NCBI GenBank assembly: GCA_023079485.1
Contig: CM041084.1
Location: forward strand, 133,516,792 to 133,580,791
Direction of reading: 5' to 3'
DNA length: 64,000 bases
Origin: Archilochus colubris
Taxonomy: Eukaryota; Chordata; Aves; Apodiformes; Trochilidae
This document shows, in pieces, positions 24,901 through 39,900 of this stretch. The notes under the pieces were generated by a model that saw nothing but the letters and a program-made list of their open reading frames with translations, did no database searches and was not told the DNA's origin. Position 1 is the stretch's first letter; each line of letters starts with the position of its first letter. Position numbers and translations under genes: made by a program.

Positions 24901-27900
24901 ACATCACAGTGGTTCCTGCTCAGCATTAACTGGGTGCACAGGATTTAACCAGATGACTTCCAGAGGTCCCTTTCAACTTACAGCACATAGATTTTGCTTA
25001 TTCTTTAACCTGAGGTCCCCATGTACTTGCAGGGAAAGAGGGCACAGACTTCTAGAGAATCATTCCAGACCAGAAACTATGGAATACTTTGTATCACCTA
25101 TCTGATAAAACCTACCTTTTTCCTACTATGTCTAAATTTTACTAGCTCAGCTTCTCCAGAGGTGGGCTTTTTTTATTTATTTATTTAAAAAAACCCAAAA
25201 TGTTTAATTAAAAATTAATAAGTTAAAATTAAAATATATTAATAACTAATACATATGCAGCTACATGACAGAAATAGCACACCTCTGTTCTGGTGTTTTT
25301 CTACTTCATACACATTTGGATAAATTAAAAAAAAGAAAAAAAATCACAAAAATTACAGGGTAAATAGGGATATGAAAACCTCTTATCTCAATTTCTGTGG
25401 TGATAGGGTAGTTTCCCCAACAGTAGTTTCAAAAATAGTCCTTTACATTATTTCTGTCACTGTTTTATAAGATTCACTTATTGAGTCATGAAACAACAAA
25501 TGGTGCTTAAGTTCTCCTTCGCTTAAAAGGCAAATGTACTGAATTGCACATATCTTTATATATAAAGAAGCCTATCTTTTACTTACAGAGAAGAAAATTA
25601 TATTGAAGAATGAAATATACTAAGCTTTTCAATCAAATACAGGCATATCACAATAACCAAAATACATTCTGAATTTATTTAATCTATTTCTCCATATAAA
25701 ACATGCATTTCAAACAGTAAACTAATTGCAGGATGACTTGGGATGTATGAATCTTAAATTACAACTGAGAAAACGACTCCATCCTTTGGAAAAGTGTCAG
25801 CTGCATAACAGATGTAAGCAGTTGCAAAAAAAAAAAAGTCATTAAATGAGCCATCTATTTTCTATTTAGCATAAGGAATAGCAGATTTTCCACTGTTTTC
25901 AAATTTGTTCTGAATAATTAAATGGACCTTATCAAGAACTGTAGGACAACCAACTACACTGCAACTCCAGGAACAGCAGTGGAAATCACTTTTGGACAAA
26001 AATGCAAGAACTATACCTCAGTAAAAGGTTTAATGAAAAGCATTTTCACTGGCTTAATTCTCCAAAAGCAAGGCTGAAATGCATTAAGAAACACTTATGA
26101 ACTCCACTTGCTGCATGTGAGGCAGAAATTTAAGGCTTATGTCCATCATTTAAAAACAGTGACCTACTGAACAGAATCTCATTACTGACAATTGATTCCA
26201 CATGCAAGTACCTGATGCATGAACTGATACATGGTAGGAATATCCATATCAATATGGAGTATGTCTCAAATCTTATCACTTGCCTCTGAACATACCATAA
26301 TGCTCAAAAAACATTTCTCCCTGTACAAGTCCATTACACAGAAAAAGGAGACCTAACTACAACATTTTATATCATGAAGTACCACATGTGGAACAAAAAA
26401 TTATGAACTGTAATAAATAAGTAATAAGCGTCGATTAAATGACAACAACCTGCCACAGACCTTTATTTGTCTTATAAAAATTGCTATTTTTTCAGTAGAG
26501 AATCACTGGTATGGTTATCAATGCCTTTTAACAGAGAGACTTAAGCATACTTAAGATTAATGCTCCAGACTTCTCTATTCACTGACTGGACACAGATCAA
26601 AGAAGACATCTTAGAATGTCACCTTTACTTAAGTAAAAAAGCTTAAACATGCAGTTTCATTAAAAATGTATGCTCAAGTACATGCAGTATTCAAGTACCA
26701 AAAATCACATGGGAAATAACAAGACCCTATAGGGTTTTAGATTCTGCAGAAAAATCATCATAAGAAAAACTTAGTTACATTTTTTGATCCTAAACACTTA
26801 TTCAACTCCCCTTTATCGCTAGATGTGCAGTAGGCTCCCTAAAGTTATTTAAGATAAAGTATTAGCCGCAGAAAAATGGAATTATGGAAGCTTTGTTCAG
26901 TTTTATTCAGTTTACTATTATGATTTTACTTAAAACGCAATCTATCACAGCTGATTCAAACACTTCTAATTTTCCAAGTGCATTGAAAACAAGTGCCTTC
27001 ATGTTATTGAAGAGAGATTAAATGTAAAAAGAATCTCTTTTCTCCAACTATTCTTATTCCATTGAAAAAAGTAATCTGTTCAATAACTTTGCAAAAGTCT
27101 AACACAATTTTCTCTCCTTTTCTTGAGCAATCAAGCAGTGTTAAATTGCTTCCTTATAGGACCAGATTCACACATTTGCTCTGGATGCAAGCTGGAATCT
27201 ATCAAGACTCCACTGAGCTTGATAGATTTAATAGCTTTGGTTTTTGCCATGTCAAGGATCTCTGCACCATTCTCTACCACTGGGGTTTTTATAGCATTCA
27301 GAGTTATTCGCTTTTTTCTGAGTTTTAATTTAAGGGATGTGGAAATATGGAAAACAGGAGCAGAGGCCATGTAGAAAAGGATCTCAGTCATGCACATCTT
27401 CCTGCTTAGTTTCTAGAATAGTAGGCATTGGAGTGATCCATCTGAAAAGTCTGCTTTTACAAGATGAATTTGAGTAAATATACATCCTTGCTAAGAACAT
27501 TTTGTTACAGCTAAATCATTCACTTTGTGCCACGGGGAATAACATCTATTGGTTTCTATCAAACTCATAAAAAAAGCAATACAGTTCTAATAATTTTCAA
27601 AGAACACACCTAGAAGACAGACATAGGTATCCATATCTGCTAAACATAAGCAATTGTTGTATTTGCAATTTATATTTAATACACCACTCTACATTAATGT
27701 GTAGAACTGAGCTCCCAATTAAGACAGCTGGACTTAGGATATCTGGATATCAAAGCTGCCATTCAATCCGGTAGAGATCTAGCTTGACACCATGAGAGTA
27801 TTTTAGCCTGAAAGGACTGTTTCCTTGGGGATGAGTACGAGTGGTAAAGAAAAGTTGTTTTAAAGTTAATCACAAGAATTCAACTTTAAGACATGCTTGT

Positions 27901-30900
27901 TTAAATTTAAGTATACTGCATTACAGCCATAAAACTAGAATGACAGCTATCAAGTTTCAGTTACTGATTTCCTTTCTTCTGACAACTGAATATTTTAATA
28001 TTGAAGTGTTTGTCAAACTGTCATCCATGACCAGTTTCTCTGAACTGTCACATTAAGAAGTTATCTTACCCAATGCTGATACACTGATGGATGCGACAAA
28101 AGGTCTCAAATATGAAGAGCCGAGCATTCTCTATGAAGTCCTCAAGACAAGCCACTAGGAAGAAATCATTCACAAGCACCTGCAGGCATAAGGAGAAAGG
28201 GAAGACTGAGAACAACATGGTAGTAATTTACCAGCAGACACTGTCAATAAACATGACCAGCGAACAGTCCACCTATGGACAGTTCTTGGTATGTTCCAAG
28301 ATGTGGAGAAAAAGCTACAGATTTGGAAGAAATCTGCATTAATTTTCAGCTTGATAAATTAAAAATGCATGCTAAAGTGATCACTGAGGTCTGACCTGAG
28401 AAGAGAACAAGGTCTACCACTGTCAGGTATCTACCCAATATCACGCCAGCGTGCAAAATTTAACTCTCCTCAGATGCTGTAGGATTCTTTCATTCTGCAA
28501 TTCGATTAGCATTTGTCCTTACCATGGAAACCACCTTACTTAGTAACATAAGTGTCCTATAAAGCTCAGATTACAGGACCACCAGTCCTATCCAGTGCAG
28601 ATTATATGCCTTCTAATTTACCCAAACAGACAACTAACATTTATGAAAGTCAAAGCAGAGATTAGTAAGAATCTCTCATATTTGCTATTAGAAATAGTAA
28701 TTTTTACACCAATCAAACTGTTATCTTGAACTATTCATATCAGATAAACTAATTCCAAGACTATATATTTAACTATCCTAATGTTATTTTGCATTACTTT
28801 TTACCATCAGAATTCCAAGATGTAGTATCTTTCATAACCAAAACGCAAATCCAAAATTTTCTTCAAGCACTTACCAAACACGAATGGGAAAGTTCAGCCA
28901 AATGCACGATTGCCCATTCACTTCTGTTCGAGAACTGCTCAAATATAATTTTAAAGCTATATTCTTACTAGTAGGTCTTGTGTTACAAAATGTGTTGTCA
29001 AAAAAAAACCCAAAACAAGCACAAAACATACCCCTCCAAATTAAAGATCACCAGAAAAAAAAACAAGTTGGTCACTGTCAATTTTACTTAAATGAAGAAA
29101 AGTCTCATAAATCTTACTGTTTCACACTCTCTCAGCTTCTTCTGTGCACCATCAAAATCAAAATTAACATACAAGCATTCCACAAATTCTGTGATAGGGT
29201 CTCTGTATGTGTAGGATTCCTGTCAAAAAAATGAGGAACAGTATTAGAAACTAAGGCCACAAGATCATTCAAGTATTCCTTATATTTAGTACTAGAACAA
29301 GTCCATACATAATTTTAACTAAAATATTAACTTAAACTTCCCCACTTCTCTAACAAAAGCTGAATAGATTCACTCTTTTCCCTCCACTACCCATAGTATG
29401 GTTAAATCACCAGAAGCATTAGCCTTTCCTGCTGCAATTTTTGGCTTAGGAAAATGTCAGGGAGTGGAGCTGTTTCTATATCAAACCTACCTATTTCTTA
29501 AGATATAGTAGAACAGATTTTCTTCCTAAATTTTTAGTTCAAAGAGCAGTCCAACATCTAACCCTTTATACTTTAAAGTGAATGATCATTCAATTTACAC
29601 CAACAACTTAACTAATACAAATACTTTCTATGCACAGAATGCTTGAATTCATTTTGGCAATTTTAGGAACTTCTCAGCTCAGGAACAACTAAAAACCTAC
29701 ATACATCTGAGTAAATTGAGAAATAAGTAGACATACTCTGATACACATTTTAAGACAGCTCACTATCTGTCACTATCTGCTTTGGCATACAAAAATCAGT
29801 TTATGAAATTACTGATTTTTTTTTTCCATGGATCAAAGTTCATTCTCCTTCCATGAAGGACTGTATTTACATTCTTAATTTAGATTTAAAGTTTAGTTTT
29901 ATAGGTAAAGGTTTTTTTACATAGAGATTTTAACTGTTAACTAAGTAATTAACACCCACTATGTAAAAATCTTGGATTGAACACCTTTTGAATTTGATGG
30001 AAATGAACAAACCATTTACCATTCTTAAAGGTAAGACCTTGCAAGACCTTACTGAAGTCTTGCAGGTGCAAGTGATCTAGTAGAGCAGAGAGCCTACCAT
30101 GACACTTGACAAAACACTGAATGAAGTGCTTTGGTTTTGCTACATAGCCCAGTCACTAGTTATCTTATCTGAACTGCTTACAAACCTATAAAACCTTTTA
30201 CTCCCTCATAATCTAATACTGTGAACCACAGAGTAGAAGAGGACTAAGAAATAAATCTCAGTGGTTTCGTAACTTTTGAAGTTTTGCCAGTTTACTCTAC
30301 TATGCAGAAGTCCTAAACTAGGCTTATTATTAGAAGAAAATTTTTATGAAGTCTCTGCAAAAAAAGGACAGAAAATAGGTATTTCAGGCCTTACCTGCTG
30401 AATAACCTTGACTAGATCTTTCAGCACTTGTCTGCGTTTTCTAACATCCTTGTTTGTTATGACTGCAGTAGTCAGGTATCTGAGGATATGTGGGCACATT
30501 GTCTGAATTGCATTGAGATACCTGGAAAGAAAAAAATCCAGATAAAACTCTGCAAATTTGCATGTTCTTCAAAACAGCGTTCATGATAAATAGCTTAAGC
30601 AAATTTTATGTAATACAGTACCAGGGCTTATGACTGACCATTTATTTAAATACAGAAGAATGAAATATTTTTGTTAACCTTGTGATCATCTTTTTCAGAT
30701 TGAGAGAGTAGAGGAATGGAAACAAGAGAAAGAGAAGGCAGCAGTGCACAAAGACAAGAAGAAAATGAGCTAGCACTGCAAAAGAAGAGTACATTTGCTA
30801 AATTCAGGTCAACACTGCCCCAAACAATGTTGACTGATTTTAGAATGTTTTTACAAGAGGAGTTTGCACAGGCCTACAACCACAGGAAATCCTTTCTTGT

Positions 30901-33900
30901 ATTGTCATCTGATCCTGTAGCTTTCCATTCCAACTCTCCAATAAATTACCTCATATTTACAAGTGACAAGCATAAACTAAAATTAAAAAAAGAAAAAAAC
31001 AAACAAGATATACACTATGAAATAAAAAGCAGGCAAAAAAATCCACTACAAATTGCAAGCATTCTGGGATCATCATGCAAAAAAAATCAAGATTTTCTTC
31101 AGTGTTACACATCTAATATATACATTCAGCCAGGTACTAGACAGAGAAGGAAATCTGTAATAATTTATTGGTTTAAAGCTATTCTAGGTTCCTAGAAGTC
31201 AGTCCACCCACAAATGGCTATAGTGTTTCAATTTTATTTTTCATTCTTCTTAGATTTCCCTTCAGAGACCTCCTTAAACAAGTTTTGTAAAATCAAAACA
31301 GAGCAGTAACTTCCCCGACAGCCCTAAAGATGTGGAAAGAGTTAATCTAGTAAACCCAGTTATTCCATCTGCTCCCAAGCACCAGAAAAAAGAGCCAGTT
31401 CTTCCTCCTTCACTGTCCCTTCTTAAGGGTGAATTATAATCATCAACCAAAGCAGATTATACACAAGAACTGGAAAAATTTCTTCCAAGTGTCAACATCT
31501 TAAAAATTACTAAAACAATTTCAGGCTTTATGTTCTATGAGCTTGCATATTCATCATCTGCCTTCATTTTGATTTAAAGACCCCCACATAACACATCACA
31601 ACTTACTGTGGTTGATAGAGAAACAGGTCGATGATATTGTCCCTTCCTTTAGGATGATTGAAAAACACAAATAAAGACCAGTGGATGAGCCATGTCCTTT
31701 GCTGAAGTGACTGCAGTGGAGAGCTGACAGACTAAAAGATAACATAACACCAGTTTAAGTCAAATAAAAGAGAAAGTTTGCATGAGTATTAGTGCATGAA
31801 AACCTCTAATTGTTAAGAAATTCAATTTTTCACTGGCTCCTTTTAGCCCTTTAACACTCTGAAACTGAGTTTGATCTCCTGATTTTTAGCCTATCACCTG
31901 TTAAAGATAAACCCACTGAAAGCTATAACCAAGGTAAGTTTTCCAATATTCCAAACTGTTTGCTGAAATTTGTATTCTGGTATGGCAAGAGCAGATTTTA
32001 GCTCTCCAAAGACCACCATAAGTTACTACTCCCCTTTTTAATCTTGAATTTTATTTCTTTTATTCACTCTTCAGACATAATCTGAGGAACTAGCTATTTG
32101 GCTTCCCTAGCTTTTCAGTATTTCTTCCTTTCTAGAACCACGTATGAGCTTTTTTTGCCTGAAAATGAAGAAACATAATCCCTTTCAGACAAGAACTAAG
32201 AATGTAACTATCCTCATTTAAACCAGCTGATACTGCACAAATAAGGATTCAAAGTATCTGTACTGGCTCCAAATTTCAGCAGCATATCAAATAAATTGCA
32301 AAGTAACATGTTGAGAATGAACTGACACATCAAATCATAAACACCCCAAAGAGCATGACATCTAACTAATAGCTTCTCTATTTCTTCAGGAGCACCCATT
32401 CATGCTCCCACTATTAAGTATCTGGTGAAAAGGTGGTAAGCTACTTCTAAACAAGACTGCAAGTGATTCACAACACATCTTAACACAACCAAGATTTTAC
32501 TTACATTATTATCTATCGTCTCCTTTAGTCTCGTAAGATCTTCCATGGCTGCATCCCAATTCTGCATCAGAATTTCAGATGCCAATTTTCCCCACAGAGA
32601 ACTCAAAGCATTCCTGTCTGTTGCTGGAACCTATTTTCAGTAACAGCAACAAAGCAATATTATTAAAGGGTGTTTGTTTGTTTTTAATATTACCATGTAC
32701 TTAAAAAAATAAAGTATTTTTGGCAGTACTTTTAATTTACAAAATTTTAAAGTTACCCAACACCAAACTGCATGTGTCTATCTTTCTTAAATTGATATAT
32801 ATATATTAAAAAAAAGCTTTTTAAGTACAGAAGAAAAAGCAGCAGTAAAGCTCCTAAAGCAGAAACTATACAATCCTGTCAAAGTCAAAACTCCATGATA
32901 TTGCAGATTAAGTTAAAAAAAAAAATTAAAAAAAAATGCACAAGCACAAGATGACACACTGGTTCCAAAATTTTGTATCATATAAAATGCTTCTAAACTA
33001 CTAAAACAAGGTTATTGTAAAGCAGGTTTCTGAAGAACTCATGATAGTAGGAAGCCACCTTAAAAAAGCTAGTACTCAAAGTTTTCTTCTAATGCTGTGC
33101 CAAAAATGCATATTTCTTACAGAAATGTCCAGTGAAACTGCAACTTTGAATTAGTCAATCTCTTTCCTGGAAGGGTAGTCTAAGGTCAAGCTGTGTTAGT
33201 TTTATACAGGAATGAATTACACTAGGTCATTCACAGTGTCAAATTCTGTTGCAAGATCAATTTACAATAGTTCTTTCATAGGTTATGTTTCATCACACAA
33301 AACTTTAAACAAATCTCCCATCAGAATTAGTAACAAAAGTCCTATACCAAGCTATTACCAGTGCAAGAAAAGTACTTCACTTTTTGAAATTTATTTGACA
33401 CAAGAATGTAATGCTAAGCCTAGAATTAAATCATGAAGAATTAAGCTACCCACAAATCTACATAAATAACTTATTTCCCCTCTCAGCACACAGAATGTAT
33501 AACACTGAAAACCATGAAGAACTCATCTTTATCATCAACAGTTAGATGAATTCAACTCATTCCTACTTTAAACCCTATTCTGACTGAATATGTATTTCCC
33601 AATTTTGCTTCTTGTCAGTGACACTTACTCTAGAATTTCAGAAAGTTCACAATATCACACAGCAAACCCAAACCTAAAAATATGAGCCTCTACATATTTT
33701 CCAGATATCTGAGAGAGATTCACATTTTAGAAGTCATTATCTTCCAAGCAACCAAGGTGCCCATCTAGCACGTACTTTTTATTGAGGAAATCACACACAC
33801 TGTGCTGGTTCCAAAGAACAACAGTTACCTACTGAAAAGAACTGCTTGTAGATACTGCAGCTCTTCCAGGTATACTATCTTGATTGTTCAAGCAGTTACC

Positions 33901-36900
33901 TTAAATTTTCTTTTGTTTAACAGAATAGCACATTCACTGACCATCACCAATAAATCTATTTAGTGGAGATTCTTACAAGACACTAAAACTTCATTCATAA
34001 AATTTACTCACCATTAACAAATAATATGAATTACAACATGAAAAGACTTCCTTGAGAGTCAACGAAATGGTTCTATAATTCTCATTTAAGGTGCTTACAT
34101 TTCCTAGGGAGGTGACTTAAACCCATCTTCTCTTAAATCCATCACAAAATTCAAGAGAACCCAGATGAGAGTTCAGATAAGAAGCTGGTGGTTCACTGTT
34201 ACCACCAATTCTTTTCAATCCACCTGCAAGCTTTTCACTACTGTTGAAAACATCTGTGCACAAAAACAACTATTCAATTTGCTGGTGGTTTGTTTTTTGG
34301 GTTTTGTTTTTTTAATAATACATACTTTTTTGCAGAATATCATTACAGTGAGGAAAGAATAAGTATTCCATAATTAAATGTTACCTCAAGATCTACCAAT
34401 TTAAAGGACAGTTTTGAATTCAGTATGACAAGAACTGCTGTACAATAGTCAGCGATGATTATTAAATTTTTTTTCTCTCTTCCTTGGGGTACATTAGTTT
34501 TCTCATAAAAGGCACTAAAGCATTATATTTTAAGAATTAATACAGAAAACTTACTGGTCTAAGTATTTAATTTGAAATAATAAGTCAATCACAAAACAAA
34601 CCCAAACCCTACAAACGCACAACACTTACCAGAACCCTAAAGAAATAGAGATATTCTGCAGCTCCTGAGTAATTACCACATTCATACTGGAATTTTGCAT
34701 ATCTGTAGAGTGTATCTAGGTACTCCTGCCTAAACTGAAAAAGAACACAAAAAAGCATTTCTTTACTAGGAAAAATGCTGTTACAAGCCAACTTTGATAG
34801 TAAAGTAACCTTTGAAGTCTATAGGTTCTTTTAAAGACACAGTACACAGGAAGAACAGAAAAGTATTCTACTCTTAATCCAAGTCACGTAATTAAAAATT
34901 ACACCAATACTGGAAAAAGGTGATATTCTGTATTACAAAGTAAAGCACATCTTAGTTACAAGGATGCAGCTAACATTAAGCTCCACCTTTATTTCTGCTT
35001 GTGTAAAAATTACAAGTTCAAAGGCATTTGAATAAATCATGTTAGAATTAGGACTTCTGCCTATTAATTACAATGACATGAGACAGGCCAACATGCTAGT
35101 CCATAATTGCTCAGAGCTGTTGGCTGTGGGGAAGGCTTGATGGAGATACCAGACTTTCAAACAGATACAAAAATTAAAACACTTACACCATGCTTCTCGG
35201 CTAAGTAGTCAAACAGCATCCGACCGTCCCTGTAACAAAAAGATTAAAACGGCTAGTTTAAGAAAACAAACTGATTGTTACCATGCAAAACAACTTTCAG
35301 CTATTAAAACACCCAAATAGAAGATTAAAAGTTAATACTCCTCCACTTGTGAAAAAGCAACTGCAGGAAGACTGAGCCAATTACTCCTAAAGTGTCATGA
35401 AGCAGTTTCCAAAATTTAAAAAGAATGCCAGCTGCAACAATAACTACACATAAGGGTAGGAGGTTATTCTAAATTTGTTGGCATCCTAAGTTATCCCCAG
35501 TAATGCATATGGAAGCAATGAAATAATCTCATGGGTTTCTTCCAGTGAAACACACTTCAAAAATGAGGAACACTATTTCCCTATAATTTTAAAGTCAATG
35601 TTCTCCAAGAGCTGCACAGAAAAAACAAAAGCAAAATGTTTTGGCTTACTCTTGAAACCCCCTTACAGAGCCTCCTTTACATACCATTGTCTACCACTCC
35701 CCCAACTTTGATACTCCAAACAGGGGTGTCATGGATCAAAATCCATGAACTAAAGCCCTAATAATATGCAGTTCTAAATTTGATAGATTCCAAATCACCA
35801 GCAGAAATTCACAGAAGAATCAAATAGTTTCCTACTATCTTTAGCAAGATGACACCTTTCACTTCATTCTCCACATTAGTGTATAAATAATAATTTAAAA
35901 AATGAATTAAATAAAACTTGCTGCATATGGGTAGCGGGGCTAATATTTCATGGTATTAGGCACATTATAGGATAAAAAAATGCAGGGAGTACCTCTCCCT
36001 TCCAATGAAGTTATGTATTTGGAGTAAATGCTACTGACCAAAAAAAAGTTTGTTCACACAGTGTTTTTCTTAGGTAATTCCAGAGAGAATGTTACAGTCT
36101 TCTGCATCAGTAGACGCATAAAGCTTGCCAACAATAAATCCAAGTACAGGTTTCACCTTCAAATTCAAGTCAAGCCACAGGTACTCTATCTGATGCAGTA
36201 CACTCCATTTGTAATCATACAGTGTTTAAGGCTGAAGAGGGGATGTAATTAATTATCCAGAGTTGGTTAGGCACTTTTACAACAGTAATAATAATGCTTC
36301 CTGTGCAAAAGATAACAAGCATAACTTATATTAAACAAGCACCTACCCACCCCTCTGTCGAGGCTGCACAGTTCCCTCCCAATGACTACAGCTGAACTCT
36401 TTCCTACAGCCCAGTTCAGGCTTAACCATAAGAAAACTCTCATAGCCCTTAGACACAACATGCAGACAAACTCATTCTACTTTAATTACTGCTGTAAGGA
36501 AAGCAAGAAGAAATTGGATATATGTTAGAAGATTATTATGAGTACCACCTTAAACTAACCAGTTAGTCAGTTTGGGGATGGGGGAGGGTAATGAGGAAGT
36601 ACAGGAGTCCTGAAAGAAATGTGGTGTGAGGCTCTCAGACTGAGAAAGATAGCATTCCATAATCCTGTGGAAAGCAGAAGGCAGATGGTCTTCTAGAAAA
36701 GAGAATCTGAGCTGTTTCAGCCCATATTTCCAGTCAAAACCACACAAACAGTAACTTTTCAAAAGAAAAACAAAATAAAAGCCCCCCAATCAGCCCAAAG
36801 CCAATCCTGTCTGTGATTTCACTCCACTGAATGATGTCATATGTGCCAAACTGGTTCATGAATATGAAAGACAACCAAGGTACCTTGCACACAGCAAATA

Positions 36901-39900
36901 AAGGCATGAAAAGAATGAGTTGTGTCCAGCAATCCCAGTTACCCAGCCATAAGAATTACTGGAATATTGGCTGGAGGTAAAAAAATCTTTGTAGTTCTTC
37001 TTTATAGCTGCTACACAGACAGCATTCCTATCAACACCTAAGAGGCACCAACAAGCCATCCTGCAAAATTATGTTAGAAATTACCTAGTGGACTGCATTT
37101 GCCTTGTAGTCTCTGGATCTTCAAACATCTTGACAATAGGTTCAGTTTCAGCTTGAAGCTGCTTCAGCTGTGCAACAACAGTGGTCCTCTTCTCACGCAA
37201 AGCTAAACACACAAAAGAGTTTTAAAGTAATGCCTGAAGTTTTTACAGAAGCCAACCTGTAATTACATGGTGCTAACAGCACTTTAGAAAATATCTTTGC
37301 ACTAGAGAGCTGGTAGAGCTGGATCAAAAGACAAGGTATCTTCAGACTCCTACACACTTTTAAGTAAGTTCACTTATCTGGAGTAAACCTGGAACAAAGT
37401 AAATAGTGCTAAGACACCAATAAGATCAGTTTTTCTCTGGCAAGGTCCTGAAAGCCCATTTTCAGAATACTTAACTGAAAATTAACAGGAAGAATTTTAA
37501 GTATCTCCATCTGCAAAACTACAATATGGAACATATGTATGCCTAATTAGAATATTAAACTTTTTATGAAGAAACATTTGGAAATAGAACTATCAGCTTT
37601 ATGGTTATTTTACAGAACCAAACTTCCTCACCAAGTGCTACCAGTGTAATAAGATGAACAACCAAATTCAGAAAAGTCTGCTTAAAAAAAAAAAAAAAAA
37701 ACAAACAAATAAAAATAACACTACACAGAAACTGGCCATAGGAGACAAAAATCGTATGGGATCAGAGAAGCAAAAACCAAATCCCAAGTGAGAATAGTGT
37801 ACAAAAAACCGTGAATGTGACCCACACACCAGGACACTCAATGGCACAGTGAACCTATTAAACATTTTGTGATTTGAGTACATACATATTTGTAAAGCAG
37901 GTCCAAAGTGTGCTAACACCATAATGGTGACCCGCTCTACATCTAAAAATCACTTGCCTGATAGGAAGTGTTCCAATAAGGAGAAATTATCTCCCACTTC
38001 AGATGAATCTTGAAATTATAAAAAGGAAAGTGAAAACAAATCAAAGAAAAAACATTAGAGTGTGAAAATATTCTCTCGTAGCTGTGTAATTTTAAATTCA
38101 TCACAGGGAAGACAAGACAAAAGCAACTACAAATTGGGAAGAGGCATTTCTAAGTATTACAGTGTCAGTGAACTTAGCTTTGTGCTTTTGTCTTAATAAA
38201 AAAAGTGATTAGCATAAAATTCTAATGAAGCCAGCAATTCCACAAATAAAAAGTACCTGTGTGTACATATGGTCTGCTAAATGCTGACGTGTGTAGATCA
38301 AGCAAATCCCAGAGCAAGTTAAGACCTTTTCAGAGGAAGCTGTACAAGCAAGCACTTTGAAAAACTGACTCCATGTGAAATTACCTCTGCTTAGGTTGAT
38401 TTTATATTGTTGACTAAAAGCCACAGATCCATATATGGAAAAACAATCTTTTGTCAAATTGATAACATAGCTTAGAGAGATGTTTAAAAATATAATAAAA
38501 ACATTGAATGGGTGGAAACTGTTGGACTACATGAAGACAGAGCTTTCCAAGTGACTAAATTCATTCAATTTACTTGCAGGTATGGCCTTATGAGATTATG
38601 CATTTAGCAACCTGCTTCAATAAGTGGTTGTAACCAAAATATTAAAGTCATTAGACTAGTTTCTTTGTGAAAGTGTGCTAGGACTAATATTTTTGTGCTG
38701 TTTTCTACTTCAGTATTTTTACTACTTATTTGGGGGTTGGACTCTATGAATTGCCAGGGTCCCTTCCAACCCTTAACACTGTGATTTCTGTGATCTACTA
38801 CTCTAACATTAATACTCCTTTTTAACAGATTAGAGAGGATGGAGAAAAGAAAAAACATTCAGCTTTGAGATTTTTTACAGCCTTGACACCGTCTGACTTT
38901 TTTTAATCAGTAGAAGTGATACGTAACCTAAAGGTGAAGCCATCATTACAACTGTTTCTTAGATTACAGAAGGGAATAACTCTGGGTTTCATTTTATACA
39001 CAGGAATTACATTCTATACACAGGTTTCACTCTATAAACAGGAAAGTGTATATTCAAAGACTAGGGTCAGGAAGGAGGGAAAAAACACAAATAAAAAAAC
39101 CCAAACCATACAAAAAACCTCAAAATAACAGAAACAAGAAAAACAAAAGAAAAAACCCTCAAAACCAAAAAAGTCCATGAAGGATGGAAAAATTAGAAAA
39201 AGCAAAATATTCTCATTTTCTCTCCCTTCTCAAGTGCTTCTCAGGTAAACAAACTTTAAAATTTATCAGGAAAGCTTCCACTAAGAGATTGAGTTTCATA
39301 TTCATTACTAAAATATCAATTTTTTTTTTCTAGAAAAACAGCATTTTTATGCTGATACACACGAGGAAATTGTATTTTCAAAAATATCTATCTCCTCGGT
39401 GTCTAAAAATCAACCACAGGCAGATACATTAATGCCATTACAGTGGAAATCTAGCAGAAATCTGGAAATTATGTACTAGATGCTTTAAAAAAAAGATTTA
39501 GTGATCCCAAGTTGTTGTGCTGTAATGTTTAATTAGACAGATGAAAAATAAGTGTAGATCTATTAGGTTATATATTTAAGGTGTCAGAAATTACAAAATC
39601 AGCATCAAAATATTTCACCCATCATTCAAAGACTAAGCTCTAAACTTTCCTGGATTGGTGGATTCAATTTCTTTCAGTATTGCACATACTTTAGTTAAAG
39701 CCAAAGTTAAACAGTATTCTAGTTTTTATGTTCAAGAAGCAAGCTACCACATACTATTATTTTAGGCAGGAAGGGTGTAAAACAAATACTGCTTCTAAAT
39801 GACCAGCTTACCATGTGGAATTTCATCAGAATAAAGATTTTTGTACACATCCATAGCAAAATCCACCATGTTGGTATCACTAAGGAGATCCAGCTTTCCT

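Larger units (their letters stand above)
37203..39811 (-). other. EIF3E intron 2
   Basis: 2609 bp, AT-rich. Contains an A18 run (37684-37701), a CR1 3'-end scrap (about 38700-38800) and three diverged copies of an 18-20 bp unit (38987-39044). Nothing else recognised. Confidence 0.85.

Noticed and set aside
33470..33545. C/D-box snoRNA-like pattern in EIF3E intron 5 (minus strand TGATGAT ... CTGA)
   Set aside because: The boxes are about 55 nt apart but the flanks cannot form a terminal stem, and I know of no snoRNA in this gene.
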